Shown in pieces: positions 42,465 to 51,095 of a stretch of DNA of 64,000 nucleotides. Source of the stretch: 54-19 sp038210655. Its GTDB lineage: Bacteria > Chloroflexota > Chloroflexia > Chloroheliales > Chloroheliaceae. The stretch covers positions 94,410 through 158,409 of the forward strand of contig JBBQWM010000007.1 of the NCBI GenBank assembly GCA_038210655.1, given 5' to 3'. A program made the position numbers and the translations under genes. The number at the start of each line of letters is the position of its first letter. Position 1 is the stretch's first letter. The notes beneath the pieces were generated by a model. It did not search any database and was not told the DNA's origin. It saw only the letters and a list, made by a program, of their open reading frames with translations.

Positions 42465-43820
42465 GTGGGGCGCATTGTTATTATTGGGGGAGGGATCACC
42501 GGGTTAGCCGCCGCCTGGGAACTCCAACAGCAGGGGGCCGATTACTTGTTGTTGGAAGGTTCCGACCGCCTGGGCGGTAAAATCATTACCGAGCGAGCCG
42601 ACGGCTTTATTATCGAGGGCGCGGCAGACTCGTTTTTGAGTACCAAGCCTGCCGCCTGGCAGCTTTGCCGCGAGGTCGGACTGGGCGACCGCCTGATTGG
42701 AACCAACGACGAGCGGCGCAATGTTTACGTACTCAAAGACGGCAAGTTGCAATTATTCCCGCGTGGCGTGCGTCTGCTGGTTCCGACCGACCCGGATGGG
42801 CTGCTGGAGTCGGACTTGCTTTCGGATGAGGGTAAGCGCCGGATGCTGGCTGAAACCGAAATCCCGCCACGCACCGAAACGGGGGACGAAAGTCTGGCCT
42901 CTTTTGTGCGCCGCCGCTACGGGCAGGAAGCGTTGGAAGTATTTGGCGAGCCGCTCCTGGCGGGTATCTATACCGGCGACCCCGAAGCACTCAGTATGCA
43001 AGCCACTTTCCCCAATTACCTGACGCTTGAACAAAAATATGGCAGCGTAACGAGCGGTACGCTCAAGGCTCCGCCTGCCGCGCCTGGGCCGGACGCACCC
43101 CAAACCGCTTTTATCTCGCTACGGACTGGGATGTCCGAAATGATCGAAGGTCTGCAAAGCGCCCTAAAAGGCGAAGTAAGACTCCAACAGCCAGTCGCCT
43201 GTATCGACCCCGATCTTACTCTACACCTGACGACCGGTGAACGGATCAAGCCCGAAGCGATTATCCTGACCGCTCCGAGTTATGCCGCCAGCCATTTGCT
43301 ATCCGATGCAGTTCCCGCGCTTGCCAAAGGGCTGGGAGCGGTTCGGACAGTCAGTTCGGCGACGGTCACGTTTGGCTTTAAGGAGGCTGAACTACCCGGT
43401 CCGCTAAATGGCTTTGGGTTTGTGGTTGCTACCACCGAGCCGACCTCGGTATTGGCTTCGACCTGGAGTAGTACCAAGCTATCGGGCCGTGCTCCGGACG
43501 GTTACGCTCTGATGCGGGTCTTCGTGGGTGGGCATCGCCGCGAGAGCGACGCTTTCTTGCCCGACGAGCAGCTAATCGCCTTAGCCCGCGCCGAACTTCA
43601 CAAGATTATGGGTATCGAAGCCGAGCCAGTTATTAGCCGTATCTTTCGATGGCATCAGGCCAATACCCAGTACGATGTAGGCCACCTGGATCGGGTCGCC
43701 CAGTTTCAAGCTTTCTGTCCGCCGGGGCTGTTCCTGTCCGGGTCGCCCTATGGTGGAGTCGGTATCCCCGATTGTGTGCGCCAGGGCCGCGAAATCGCCC
43801 GGCAAGCTATAACGGTATAG
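42465..43820 (+). CDS. hemY: Oxygen-dependent protoporphyrinogen/coproporphyrinogen oxidase
   Basis: 451 residues from GTG 42465, behind AAAGGAGA. FAD-binding GGGITGLAAAWELQQQG at 7-23 and DRLGGKI near 36; C-terminal FLSGSPYGGVGIPDCVRQG closes the flavin site. It removes six electrons from the porphyrinogen with oxygen. Third gene of the heme operon. Whether it acts as PpoX or as CgoX cannot be decided here; hemQ/chdC is not in the window. A strong terminator follows at 43858-43889. Confidence 0.93.
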   Translation: MGRIVIIGGGITGLAAAWELQQQGADYLLLEGSDRLGGKIITERADGFIIEGAADSFLSTKPAAWQLCREVGLGDRLIGTNDERRNVYVLKDGKLQLFPRGVRLLVPTDPDGLLESDLLSDEGKRRMLAETEIPPRTETGDESLASFVRRRYGQEALEVFGEPLLAGIYTGDPEALSMQATFPNYLTLEQKYGSVTSGTLKAPPAAPGPDAPQTAFISLRTGMSEMIEGLQSALKGEVRLQQPVACIDPDLTLHLTTGERIKPEAIILTAPSYAASHLLSDAVPALAKGLGAVRTVSSATVTFGFKEAELPGPLNGFGFVVATTEPTSVLASTWSSTKLSGRAPDGYALMRVFVGGHRRESDAFLPDEQLIALARAELHKIMGIEAEPVISRIFRWHQANTQYDVGHLDRVAQFQAFCPPGLFLSGSPYGGVGIPDCVRQGREIARQAITV

Positions 43821-43857
43821 GTTCGGGCGGATTTCAATTATTTTATAAAAAGAAAAA

Positions 43858-43889
43858 TTGCCGCGTCCGATTAGCAACGGACGCGGCAA
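43858..43889 (+). terminator. Intrinsic terminator after hemY
   Basis: Stem TTGCCGCGTCCG / CGGACGCGGCAA with an 8-nt loop, followed by CTTTATTT. Confidence 0.85.
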
Positions 43890-44018
43890 CTTTATTTCTG
43901 GATCAATTTATTTCCACCAACTGCTAGTAGCCTAACTTTCAGAAAATGATAAGTTTAGCATTAGCTTTTAAGCTCAAACCAACTTATCAAAAAATCGGGA
44001 TTAACCTGCTAGTCTAGA

Positions 44019-44933
44019 TCAAAGCGGCTTTTTGGCAAAGGTTTCTATAGCCGAGGTTTGGCCTTGCGCCTCAATTGTCAGATCACGGTAAACCGTTTCC
44101 ATAATAGCGTTAAACTGTTGCTGGTCAATTTGTTTTTCTGTGAGAAAAGCAGGCTTAATATTTCGCATTATCAACAAAGAATTACGCAAAGCCAGCCGTC
44201 CCTGTTCGGTAGAGCCGCCGGTAGGGGTTCTTTTGTAGACAGTTTGAACCTGTTCCGCTCCGAACTCGCTTAACCAGTTCGAGGCTTCTTTAGCTACCTC
44301 AACCCCGTCGTTTATTTGGGCCATATGCGAATAGATTATTTCGGAAAGTGGTTCGAGCGCCGGATGGGTCGGTAGCCAGCCATCTTCCCCCTTGTGAGGA
44401 ACGACACACCGCAGGTAAACCACTCCGCCCGGATTGAGCCTTTGATAAAAGCGTTGGAGTTGAACTTTGGCATTTGGTAATAGTTCAAGGGTAGCCATTA
44501 AATAGATAAAATCAAACCGAAGTTGGCTAAAAGCTCTCAAGTCCAGGCTGTTCTCGAAATCGGTGGTAGCATCGTGTAGCACAAATTTCAGATACGGCCT
44601 GGGAGGACTCGACAATCTGGAAAATTGGTCAGCGGTGGCTATCGCAGTTGCATTTTGCTCCATACCAACCAAAACCGCCCCGTCCAGCAAATTACGTTCT
44701 TCCAAAACCAGGGCCAAATCGTGCAAGAACAATCCCTCGGCGCATCCAATATCCAAAATTCCGAGTTTAACCTGGCTCAAGCGGGCCGCTTCCAGCTTCT
44801 TTGCCAGACCATATTCGTCTAACACCCGATCTACAGCTTGTAGAAAATAACCTTTGAAGATTTTGTGAGTTAATTGCAAGCGTTCGCCTTCGTAGGCATC
44901 CGCTGTTAAATATTCCCAAAGTTTCTTGTCCAT
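44019..44933 (-). CDS. Class I SAM-dependent methyltransferase
   Basis: 304 residues. Motif I is ILDIGCAEGLFLHDLALVLE near 59, with VGMEQNATAIATAD as motif II and a post-motif block LRFDFIYLMATLELLPNA. An N-terminal extension of 55 residues begins MDKKLWEYLTADAYEGERLQ. The substrate is unknown. No clear ribosome site lies before ATG 44933. Convergent with hemY and divergent from the HMG-CoA lyase gene. Confidence 0.82.
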   Translation of the reverse strand: MDKKLWEYLTADAYEGERLQLTHKIFKGYFLQAVDRVLDEYGLAKKLEAARLSQVKLGILDIGCAEGLFLHDLALVLEERNLLDGAVLVGMEQNATAIATADQFSRLSSPPRPYLKFVLHDATTDFENSLDLRAFSQLRFDFIYLMATLELLPNAKVQLQRFYQRLNPGGVVYLRCVVPHKGEDGWLPTHPALEPLSEIIYSHMAQINDGVEVAKEASNWLSEFGAEQVQTVYKRTPTGGSTEQGRLALRNSLLIMRNIKPAFLTEKQIDQQQFNAIMETVYRDLTIEAQGQTSAIETFAKKPL

Positions 44934-45089
44934 TAATAATATTCCGATGTTGTTCTATAACTTAGTAATTTTTAATAACGTTTGAAATGTACACTTCCGC
45001 CCCTCTTCTGTCAAATTTTGATTTCTATGCGCCCGGCTACAATGGGGAAGGATTTCAAAAAGTTTAACTCTGAATGCTTTTCTTTGTCA

Positions 45090-45098
45090 TGCTATAAT
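45090..45098 (+). promoter_or_regulatory. Extended -10 promoter of the HMG-CoA lyase gene
   Basis: TGCTATAAT, about 65 nt before ATG 45164. No good -35. Confidence 0.45.
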
Positions 45099-45163
45099 CT
45101 AGGAAGCTAATTTCATCTAAAGCGACCAACTGGTAGGGTTGGCTCGGTCAGGAGTTTGAATCG

Positions 45164-46090
45164 ATGTTGACTTTTCCAAAAGAGGTTAGTGTACGTGAGG
45201 TAGGGCCGCGTGATGGTCTGCAAAATGAAGCGGCCTGGGTGCCAACCGAGCAGAAAATTGCCCTGCTAAACGCGCTTTCGCAGACCGGCCTAAAGCGAAT
45301 CGAGGCCGTTTCGTTCGTCCATCCGAAGGCAATCCCCCAAATGCGTGATGCTGCCGAGGTTATGACCGGGATCGAGCGCGGGCCGGGCGTGGTCTACAGC
45401 GCGATTGTGCCGAACGTAGCCGGGGCGCGACGGGCGGTCGAGGCCCAGGTGGATGAAGTAGAAATCTTTCTCTCTGCCAGCGAGAGCCACAACCGTAAGA
45501 ACGTCCGCATGTCGGTCGAGGAGTCGCTCGTAGCGGCCCGCGAGATTGCTGCCGTGTTAGGCGAGGCTAAAATGCCCTTCGATGCCGTTATTTCGACCGC
45601 TTTTGGCTGCCCCTACGAAGGCGACGTGCCGGTGGAGCGTGTAATGTGGGTGGCGGAGCGGCTTTTGGAGCTTGCCCCGCAGCCCTTACGAATTACGTTG
45701 GGCGATACGACCGGGATGGCGAACCCGGCCCAGGTCTCGGTTATCGTCGAAGAATTTCAGCGCCGCTTCCCAACGGTGACCCTTTCTTTGCATTTTCATA
45801 ATACTCGTGGGTCGGGGCTGGCGAACGTATTGGCCGGGCTGCAAAGCGGGGTAAGCTTGTTCGATGCCTCGCTGGGCGGGTTGGGTGGTTGCCCCTACGC
45901 CCCCGGTGCGACTGGCAACATTACGACCGAAGACCTGGTCAATATGCTCACCGATATGGGCATCCAGACCGGGATCGACCTCGAAAAGCTGATTGAGTGC
46001 GCCCGTCTCGCCCAGGATTTCGTCGGGCGGGAACTGCCGAGCCAGCTTTTGAAGGCCGGGCCGCGCACTCGGCTAACCCCTTTTAACTAG
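45164..46090 (+). CDS. mvaB: Hydroxymethylglutaryl-CoA lyase
   Basis: 308 residues, with AGGAG before ATG 45164. DRE-TIM barrel enzyme: VREVGPRDGLQNE at 8-20 gives the metal/catalytic Arg and Asp, TAFGCPYEGDV near 145, HFHNTRGSG with metal His near 208, and catalytic Cys in GGLGGCPYAPGATGN near 241. It splits HMG-CoA into acetyl-CoA and acetoacetate in leucine degradation. No other leucine-degradation gene is adjacent. A GNAT gene follows 15 bp later, probably cotranscribed. Confidence 0.93.
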   Translation: MLTFPKEVSVREVGPRDGLQNEAAWVPTEQKIALLNALSQTGLKRIEAVSFVHPKAIPQMRDAAEVMTGIERGPGVVYSAIVPNVAGARRAVEAQVDEVEIFLSASESHNRKNVRMSVEESLVAAREIAAVLGEAKMPFDAVISTAFGCPYEGDVPVERVMWVAERLLELAPQPLRITLGDTTGMANPAQVSVIVEEFQRRFPTVTLSLHFHNTRGSGLANVLAGLQSGVSLFDASLGGLGGCPYAPGATGNITTEDLVNMLTDMGIQTGIDLEKLIECARLAQDFVGRELPSQLLKAGPRTRLTPFN

Positions 46091-46105
46091 AGAGGTAGCG
46101 AAAAA

Positions 46106-46666
46106 ATGCAACATACTGCACCTGCCCAGGAGAAATTATTTTTGCGACTGGCTCGGCTGGAAGACAAAGCCGCTCTGACCGACTTAATCGACCTTTCGGT
46201 ACGGGTGCTGCAACGCCACGACTATAGTGGCCCCCAACTTGAGGCTATGCTGATCCACGTTTATGGGGTCGATACACAGTTGATCGAGGACGAGACCTAT
46301 TATGTGGTGGAGGCTGAAGGCCATTTAGTGGGAGCAGGCGGTTGGAGTCGTCGCAAAACGCTCTTTGGGGGCGATCAAGCTAAAAAAGATAGCGAAGATA
46401 ACCTGCTTGACCCGGCTACCGACCCGGCCAAAATCCGGGCCTTTTTCGTACACCCCGCCTGGGCGCGGCAAGGGATTGGTCGTCTGCTGATGCAAACTTG
46501 CGAACAGGCCGCCTATGCTGCCGGGTTCCGACGACTCGAACTCATGGCGACCCTGACGGGGGAGCGCCTTTACGCTGCCAGTGGCTTTGAAGTGCTGGAA
46601 CGAGTCGAAATTGCGCTTCCCGGCGGCGTTAACGGGCCGGTGACGCGCATGGCAAAAATCTTGTAA
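46106..46666 (+). CDS. GNAT-family N-acetyltransferase
   Basis: 186 residues, with GAGAGG upstream. The acetyl-CoA-binding motif A is IRAFFVHPAWARQGIGRLLM near 111-130 (the RxxGxG/A core is RQGIGR), followed by an alpha helix and LELMATLTGERLYAASGFEV. The acceptor substrate is unknown. It is the second gene after mvaB. The intergenic leader repeat of the next gene begins just after its stop. Confidence 0.88.
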   Translation: MQHTAPAQEKLFLRLARLEDKAALTDLIDLSVRVLQRHDYSGPQLEAMLIHVYGVDTQLIEDETYYVVEAEGHLVGAGGWSRRKTLFGGDQAKKDSEDNLLDPATDPAKIRAFFVHPAWARQGIGRLLMQTCEQAAYAAGFRRLELMATLTGERLYAASGFEVLERVEIALPGGVNGPVTRMAKIL

Positions 46667-46670
46667 AGGT

Positions 46671-46739
46671 CTACTAAGGGGATACGGGAAGTCCATTCTA
46701 TCTTGCTAATCCTGTCTATCCCTGTTAATTTTCAAGGAG
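46671..46739 (+). repeat. Leader repeat (SD-carrying), copy 4, upstream of the MOSC gene
   Basis: CTACTAAGGGGATACGGGAA ... GCTAATCCTGTCTATCCCTG then TTAATTTTCAAGGAG. The SD is 7 nt before the proposed ATT start. Confidence 0.7.
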
Positions 46740-46746
46740 CAATACT

Positions 46747-47625
46747 ATTCAAACTATAGCATCGGGCGCTGACCTGACAAAGCTGATCGAGCAGGCCACT
46801 GTAACCGCTCTGTATTATTACCCAATCAAGTCTTGTGCCGGTATTAGCCTGACCGAGACCCAAATAGACGAGTGTGGTATCATCCACGACCGCGAATTAA
46901 TGTTGGTCGAAGCCGACAGCGGCGAGTTTCTTACTCAGCGCGAACTGCCCCGCATGGCCTTGATCCATCCTAAAATCGAGGCCGACCGCTTATCGGTGGA
47001 AGCACCCGGTATGTCCAGGTTGGAAGTGCCACTGGTCAAATCCGGCCCGCCCCAAAGAGTGAAGGTTTGGACTGATGAGTGCGAAAGCATCGACCAGGGT
47101 ACTGAGACCGCCAACTGGTTTAGCGAATACCTGGGGCTGGACTGTCGGCTGGTACGGATGTCAGCCGCTTTTACTCGCACGCTCAACCCGCGTTATGCTC
47201 TTAGCCCGCAAGATCAGGTTCATTTCGCGGACGGCTTTCCCTTCCTGCTCATTTCCGAAGAGTCGTTGGCCGACTTGAATGGTCGGATGGATGAGCCGTT
47301 GCCGATGAACCGCTTCCGACCCAATATCGTGATAAGCGGTAGCGGCTTGCCCTTTTGTGAGGATGAGGTGAAGCAAGTTAGGATGGGTGAAATCGCTTTT
47401 AGTATTGTAAAACCCTGCGCCCGTTGTAAAATAACCACCACCGATCAGATCACGGCCCAGACCGCCAAAGAACCCCTCCGCACCCTGGCGACCTATCGTA
47501 AGGCCCAAAACGGCGGCGTAATGTTTGGACAAAACGTGATCCATCAGGGGCAAGGCGTTCTGAGGGTTGGGGACGGCCTCAAAGTACTTGAACTTAAAGA
47601 AGACGCTGTACGTGGTGTGCAGTAG
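46747..47625 (+). CDS. MOSC domain-containing protein (MOSC_N + MOSC), probable ATT start
   Basis: 292 residues if translation begins at ATT 46747, 7 nt after a perfect AAGGAG. The first ATG (46900) would cut off the MOSC_N beta domain, whose start (VTALYYYPIKSCAGISLTET) is plainly encoded upstream in the same frame, and no ATG, GTG or TTG occurs between the SD and that domain. The C-terminal MOSC domain has the conserved Cys in KPCARCKITTTDQ near 236. Homologues bind the molybdenum cofactor (mARC-type reductases). A sequencing error in an ATG is the alternative to an ATT start. Confidence 0.85.
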   Translation: MQTIASGADLTKLIEQATVTALYYYPIKSCAGISLTETQIDECGIIHDRELMLVEADSGEFLTQRELPRMALIHPKIEADRLSVEAPGMSRLEVPLVKSGPPQRVKVWTDECESIDQGTETANWFSEYLGLDCRLVRMSAAFTRTLNPRYALSPQDQVHFADGFPFLLISEESLADLNGRMDEPLPMNRFRPNIVISGSGLPFCEDEVKQVRMGEIAFSIVKPCARCKITTTDQITAQTAKEPLRTLATYRKAQNGGVMFGQNVIHQGQGVLRVGDGLKVLELKEDAVRGVQ

Positions 47626-47701
47626 CCAATGAATTTAGCCAGTTTATCAGGGGTAAGGGGAATCGATTATATCCTGTTTATCCCTGTTAATTTTGGAGGA
47701 G
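47626..47701 (+). repeat. Leader repeat (SD-carrying), copy 5, upstream of the Uma2 gene
   Basis: It begins directly after the MOSC stop: CCAATGAATTTAGCCAGTTT, ATCAGGGGTAAGGGG, ATTATATCCTGTTTATCCCT, GTTAATTTTGGAGGAG. It closely matches copy 1 over its whole length. Confidence 0.75.
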
Positions 47702-47711
47702 TCGAAGAAGT

Positions 47712-48266
47712 ATGACCACCGAAGTTGCCACCAAGAAACTTTATACTGTGTCCGAATACATGGCCCTGCCCGATGACGGCAAGGAATATGAGTTGATTAA
47801 CGGGGAGTTAAAAGAGATGCCTGGTCCAAGTTTTATTCACGGCAAAATTATTGGCAAGGTGCTTACATACCTTAATAACTACCTGGATAGCAAGCCGGTA
47901 GGGCAGGCCATTAGCGGGACAGCCTGCGTATTCCGAGGAGATTACGCCCCCCGACCGGATGTAGCTTTTATCGCCGCCGAACGAACGCAGAGCATAGACG
48001 AGTTTGATGCTTTTCCAGGGCCGCCCGATTTAGCGGTGGAGGTATTGTCCCGCACCGACTCGACTTTCGAGGTGGAAGAAAAAATTCAAGAATATCTAAA
48101 GGCCGGGACACGCCTGGTTTGGCTTATCAACCCGCATAGCAAGCTGGTTTTGGTCTACCGCCCTGCGACCGATCTTACCCCCCAGGTGATCGGTTTACAG
48201 GGCGAATTGGACGGCGAGAATGTTATACCGGGTTTCAAGCTACTGGTAAATAAGCTTTTTGAATAA
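47712..48266 (+). CDS. Uma2 family endonuclease-like protein (DUF820)
   Basis: 184 residues. PD-(D/E)xK-type fold: RPDVAFIAAE near 79, PPDLAVEVLSRTD near 98 and EYLKAGTRLVWLINP near 131 are the conserved Uma2 blocks. The family is expanded in cyanobacteria and Chloroflexota; its biological role is unproven. GGAGGAG, part of the leader repeat, lies 10 nt before the ATG. The aldo/keto reductase gene follows after 11 bp. Confidence 0.85.
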   Translation: MTTEVATKKLYTVSEYMALPDDGKEYELINGELKEMPGPSFIHGKIIGKVLTYLNNYLDSKPVGQAISGTACVFRGDYAPRPDVAFIAAERTQSIDEFDAFPGPPDLAVEVLSRTDSTFEVEEKIQEYLKAGTRLVWLINPHSKLVLVYRPATDLTPQVIGLQGELDGENVIPGFKLLVNKLFE

Positions 48267-48277
48267 AGTGAGATAAT

Positions 48278-49216
48278 ATGAATATATCTAATAGGCCGAT
48301 TGGTAAGACCGGGTTAGCAGTATCCAGCTTTGGGTTGGGAACCGCTTTTCTAGGCGAGAATTTTAAGCCTACTTCGGAGCAAGCCGCTTTTGAGACGATC
48401 AACTACGCCCTCTCAAAAGGCATCAACTTTATCGATACCGCGCCGCTCTACGATGCCGGGGTTTGCGAACAACGCCTGGGCCTTGCGCTCAATGCGATTC
48501 CCCGTGATAGCTACGTACTGGCGACCAAAGTAGGGCGGTTGGTGCAGCCAGATCGTTCGGTAACGTTCGATTACAGCCGCGACGGAGTGCTACGCAGCAT
48601 CGAAGCCAGCCTGAAGCGGCTCCAACTCGACCGACTCGATATTTTGCATATTCACGACCCGGATAATCATTATCGAGAAGCGCTCGATACCGCTTTCTCG
48701 ACCCTGGCAGAACTAAGAAGTCAGGGTGTAATCCGGGCTATCGGAGCCGGCATGAACCAGTGGCAGATGTTGGCGGATTTCGCTCGTAATGCTGATTTTG
48801 ATTGCTTCTTGCTGGCGGGTCGTTACACCTTGCTAGAACAGGGCGCTTTAGCCGAGTTTTTACCGCTTTGCGCGGCCCGGCAGATTAGCGTCTTTTTGGG
48901 CGGAGTCTATAATAGCGGCATTTTGGCAACTGGCGGACGACCCGGCGCAATCTATAATTACGAGGCGGCCCCGCCGGAAGTACTCGAACGAGTAAATAAG
49001 ATCGAAGCGGTTTGCGCCCGTTACGACGTGCCGTTAAACGTGGCGGCCTTGCAATTCCCGGCAGCGCATCCGGCAGTGACGGCTTTGATTGTAGGCGCAC
49101 AATCCCCCGCCGAGATAGAGGCCAACTTGCAAGCCTTCCAACATCCGATTCCGTCCCAGCTTTGGGCCGACTTAAAAACGGAGGGGCTTCTCGACGAAGC
49201 CGCCCCCGTTCCTTAA
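48278..49216 (+). CDS. Aldo/keto reductase
   Basis: 312 residues, (beta/alpha)8 barrel. Catalytic tetrad Asp53, Tyr58 (FIDTAPLYDAG), Lys84 (LATKVGRL) and His124 or His126 (DILHIHDPD). The sequence is closest in style to the D-threo-aldose 1-dehydrogenase / L-fucose dehydrogenase branch. It would use NAD(P) to oxidise a sugar or reduce an aldehyde; the substrate is unknown. AGTGAG precedes the ATG. Last gene of the run that begins with mvaB. Confidence 0.88.
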   Translation: MNISNRPIGKTGLAVSSFGLGTAFLGENFKPTSEQAAFETINYALSKGINFIDTAPLYDAGVCEQRLGLALNAIPRDSYVLATKVGRLVQPDRSVTFDYSRDGVLRSIEASLKRLQLDRLDILHIHDPDNHYREALDTAFSTLAELRSQGVIRAIGAGMNQWQMLADFARNADFDCFLLAGRYTLLEQGALAEFLPLCAARQISVFLGGVYNSGILATGGRPGAIYNYEAAPPEVLERVNKIEAVCARYDVPLNVAALQFPAAHPAVTALIVGAQSPAEIEANLQAFQHPIPSQLWADLKTEGLLDEAAPVP

Positions 49217-49261
49217 TCCTTATCCTTACAGCAAATTGCAGAATGATTTATCCCCGTTTTG

Positions 49262-49337
49262 GTAGGGGCGACCCTATGTGGTCGCCCTCGAAGACGCGGT
49301 ACGGTGTTCACGGGCGACCACATAGGGTCGCCCCTAC
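49262..49337. repeat. REP-like inverted pair, family GTAGGGGCGACC, copy 5
   Basis: Arms GTAGGGGCGACCCTATGTGG then TCGCCC and the complement ending CCCCTAC, with a 24-nt spacer. Confidence 0.8.
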
Positions 49338-49375
49338 CAATAGATGTCTTTGCAATCTGCTGTAGAAGAAGAAAA

Positions 49376-49425
49376 GGTGTCAGGTAAAACCTGACACCTG
49401 ACACCTGACACCTAATACCTGAGAC
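49376..49425. repeat. CTGACAC heptamer array with hairpin
   Basis: Five heptamers at 49391-49425 (CTGACAC x3, CTAATAC, CTGAGAC). The first forms a hairpin with GGTGTCAGG at 49376-49384. It lies just before the stop of the next, convergent gene. Confidence 0.7.
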
Positions 49426-49428
49426 CCC

Positions 49429-50730
49429 TTACTGCGGTGGTAGATTAAAGCCCGGAATACCCAAAATGAAGAAATAGGCTTTGGCTTCGTTGCCGCTCAA
49501 CCTGCCTCGGAAGTAGATCGTATAGAGGCCCGGTTGTGTATTAGCGTTGGTCTGAAGATAGACGCTAAAGAAAGTAAAACCGGTTGGATTTTCGGTCGGA
49601 CCAATTATCAGGCGACCGTTAAGCGGATGACCGTCGGGGGTGGTAATCGTGGTTTCAATATCCTCGTTTTGAATAAAGCGCAAAGCTTTGATGGCGATAG
49701 TTACACCGGGAAAGCCCGCTTCCGGCTTGACCTCGGTGCTAGATTGCTGTGGAATGCTCAGGTCGTAGCGCTGGTTATAACGCCAATCGTAGTAATGCCG
49801 CCCGACGTTGCCCATCTCGACTTTGAAAGGGTTGGCATTGGTGGGGGTGTAGGTCAGTACGCGCCGTTCGTAAAGTTGAACCAGCACGTCCCGAACTGTC
49901 CCACCTACAGCGGCCTTTGTCCAGTAGGCATCTGTTATTGGGTAGCCCATGGTCGAAGTCCAATCAAAGACCTTGCCAAAGAGCAAATTACTCCCATTAA
50001 AAATTTGCCCGCTCTGGTTCAGGAAATCGTAAAAGACCTTCGGGACGTTGTGGCCCAGGGTACGTTCGTAGAAGGTATAATTTACCCCTTCCAAACTGCC
50101 CAGCAGTTCGTTACGACCGACCGCGCCACCTTTGGCAATCGTTTCGGTGACGCGCTCATTGGTGCGGTCTGCCTGACGGTCGAGAATACGTCCAAACCCA
50201 CTGATCGTGTTGTAATAAGTATTGAGCGCGTAGAAACTGGCGTAGGTTACGGTATCCGGGTTGCCCTGGATCGGGTCGCCGACGACCGCCACGTCATAGG
50301 CCGGGTAGCGCTGGGCGAAAACATAATCGCCGGTTTGCAACCCGCCCATCACCATCTCTTTGACAATCAAGCCGTTTGTAACAAAGTAATCGCTATTTGA
50401 GTTGAAGTCGGGGCGGGTAATCTCCATCCGAGCCTTATCAAAGTACTCGACCCGGCGTTGACCGTTGGGCGACTCGACATACGGTTCAAAGCTGCTGAAA
50501 AAAGGCGATGGCCCCCAGGTAAACCCACGTTGGGCGGCCCCGATCACCACCGGGTAATCGGCCCGTTGCCACAGGCGTTGGAAGAAAGGCGACGAAAAGG
50601 CTCCCGCCTGCACGACTAGCGTGTTGAGGAGGAGCGTGCTGCACAACACGGCCAGCATCGTCAGCCGCAGCTGCGCTCGGCGGCGTAACGGCCTTTTTTG
50701 CGTGTCTTTGCCAGTAAATTTTCCGAACAT
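49429..50730 (-). CDS. Secreted protein of a Chloroflexota-associated family, function unknown
   Basis: 433 residues from ATG 50730, 8 nt after GGGAGGG; a GTG three codons earlier touches the ribosome site. Basic N-terminus and a signal sequence at about 20-48 (TMLAVLCSTLLLNTLVVQAG). Then FFQRLWQRADYPVVIGAAQR, WGPSPFF and RRVEYFDKARMEITRPD, blocks I associate with an uncharacterised extracellular family abundant in Chloroflexota. The C-terminal 110 residues, beyond LSIPQQSS, look like an immunoglobulin-like domain. A cell-surface role is inferred. Confidence 0.75.
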   Translation of the reverse strand: MFGKFTGKDTQKRPLRRRAQLRLTMLAVLCSTLLLNTLVVQAGAFSSPFFQRLWQRADYPVVIGAAQRGFTWGPSPFFSSFEPYVESPNGQRRVEYFDKARMEITRPDFNSNSDYFVTNGLIVKEMVMGGLQTGDYVFAQRYPAYDVAVVGDPIQGNPDTVTYASFYALNTYYNTISGFGRILDRQADRTNERVTETIAKGGAVGRNELLGSLEGVNYTFYERTLGHNVPKVFYDFLNQSGQIFNGSNLLFGKVFDWTSTMGYPITDAYWTKAAVGGTVRDVLVQLYERRVLTYTPTNANPFKVEMGNVGRHYYDWRYNQRYDLSIPQQSSTEVKPEAGFPGVTIAIKALRFIQNEDIETTITTPDGHPLNGRLIIGPTENPTGFTFFSVYLQTNANTQPGLYTIYFRGRLSGNEAKAYFFILGIPGFNLPPQ

Positions 50731-51095
50731 TACTTGCACCCTCCCTGGTTAACCTGGCTGGTGGCCCTGACCGTATTGCCGGGCTACTTAGTCTAAACTC
50801 TTAGCCAGCTAAGTTCGATTCTATTCCGTTTTATTCCGCGCTTTTTCGGTTTGAAGACGAGCCTACTCCTGCCAACTTGACATATTCATGCAACTTCTAC
50901 TATACATAATTCCTTCCAAATTGGCAATAGATAACTGGCCCACTTTCCATAATTAGATGTAAACAGGACTTTTTTCTTACATGATTGACATAATATGATA
51001 AAATAGAGCCAGGCTGATCTACTCTAAGCCTACTATTTTGGTCTTGCTTATCGAAATTTTTGGCAACTTAGACCCACAAGAAACGTACCGCCACT
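50731..51095. other. Divergent intergenic region
   Basis: No gene. It is AT-rich with possible -10 sequences (TATGATAAAAT near 50994), and nothing else is supported. Confidence 0.5.
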
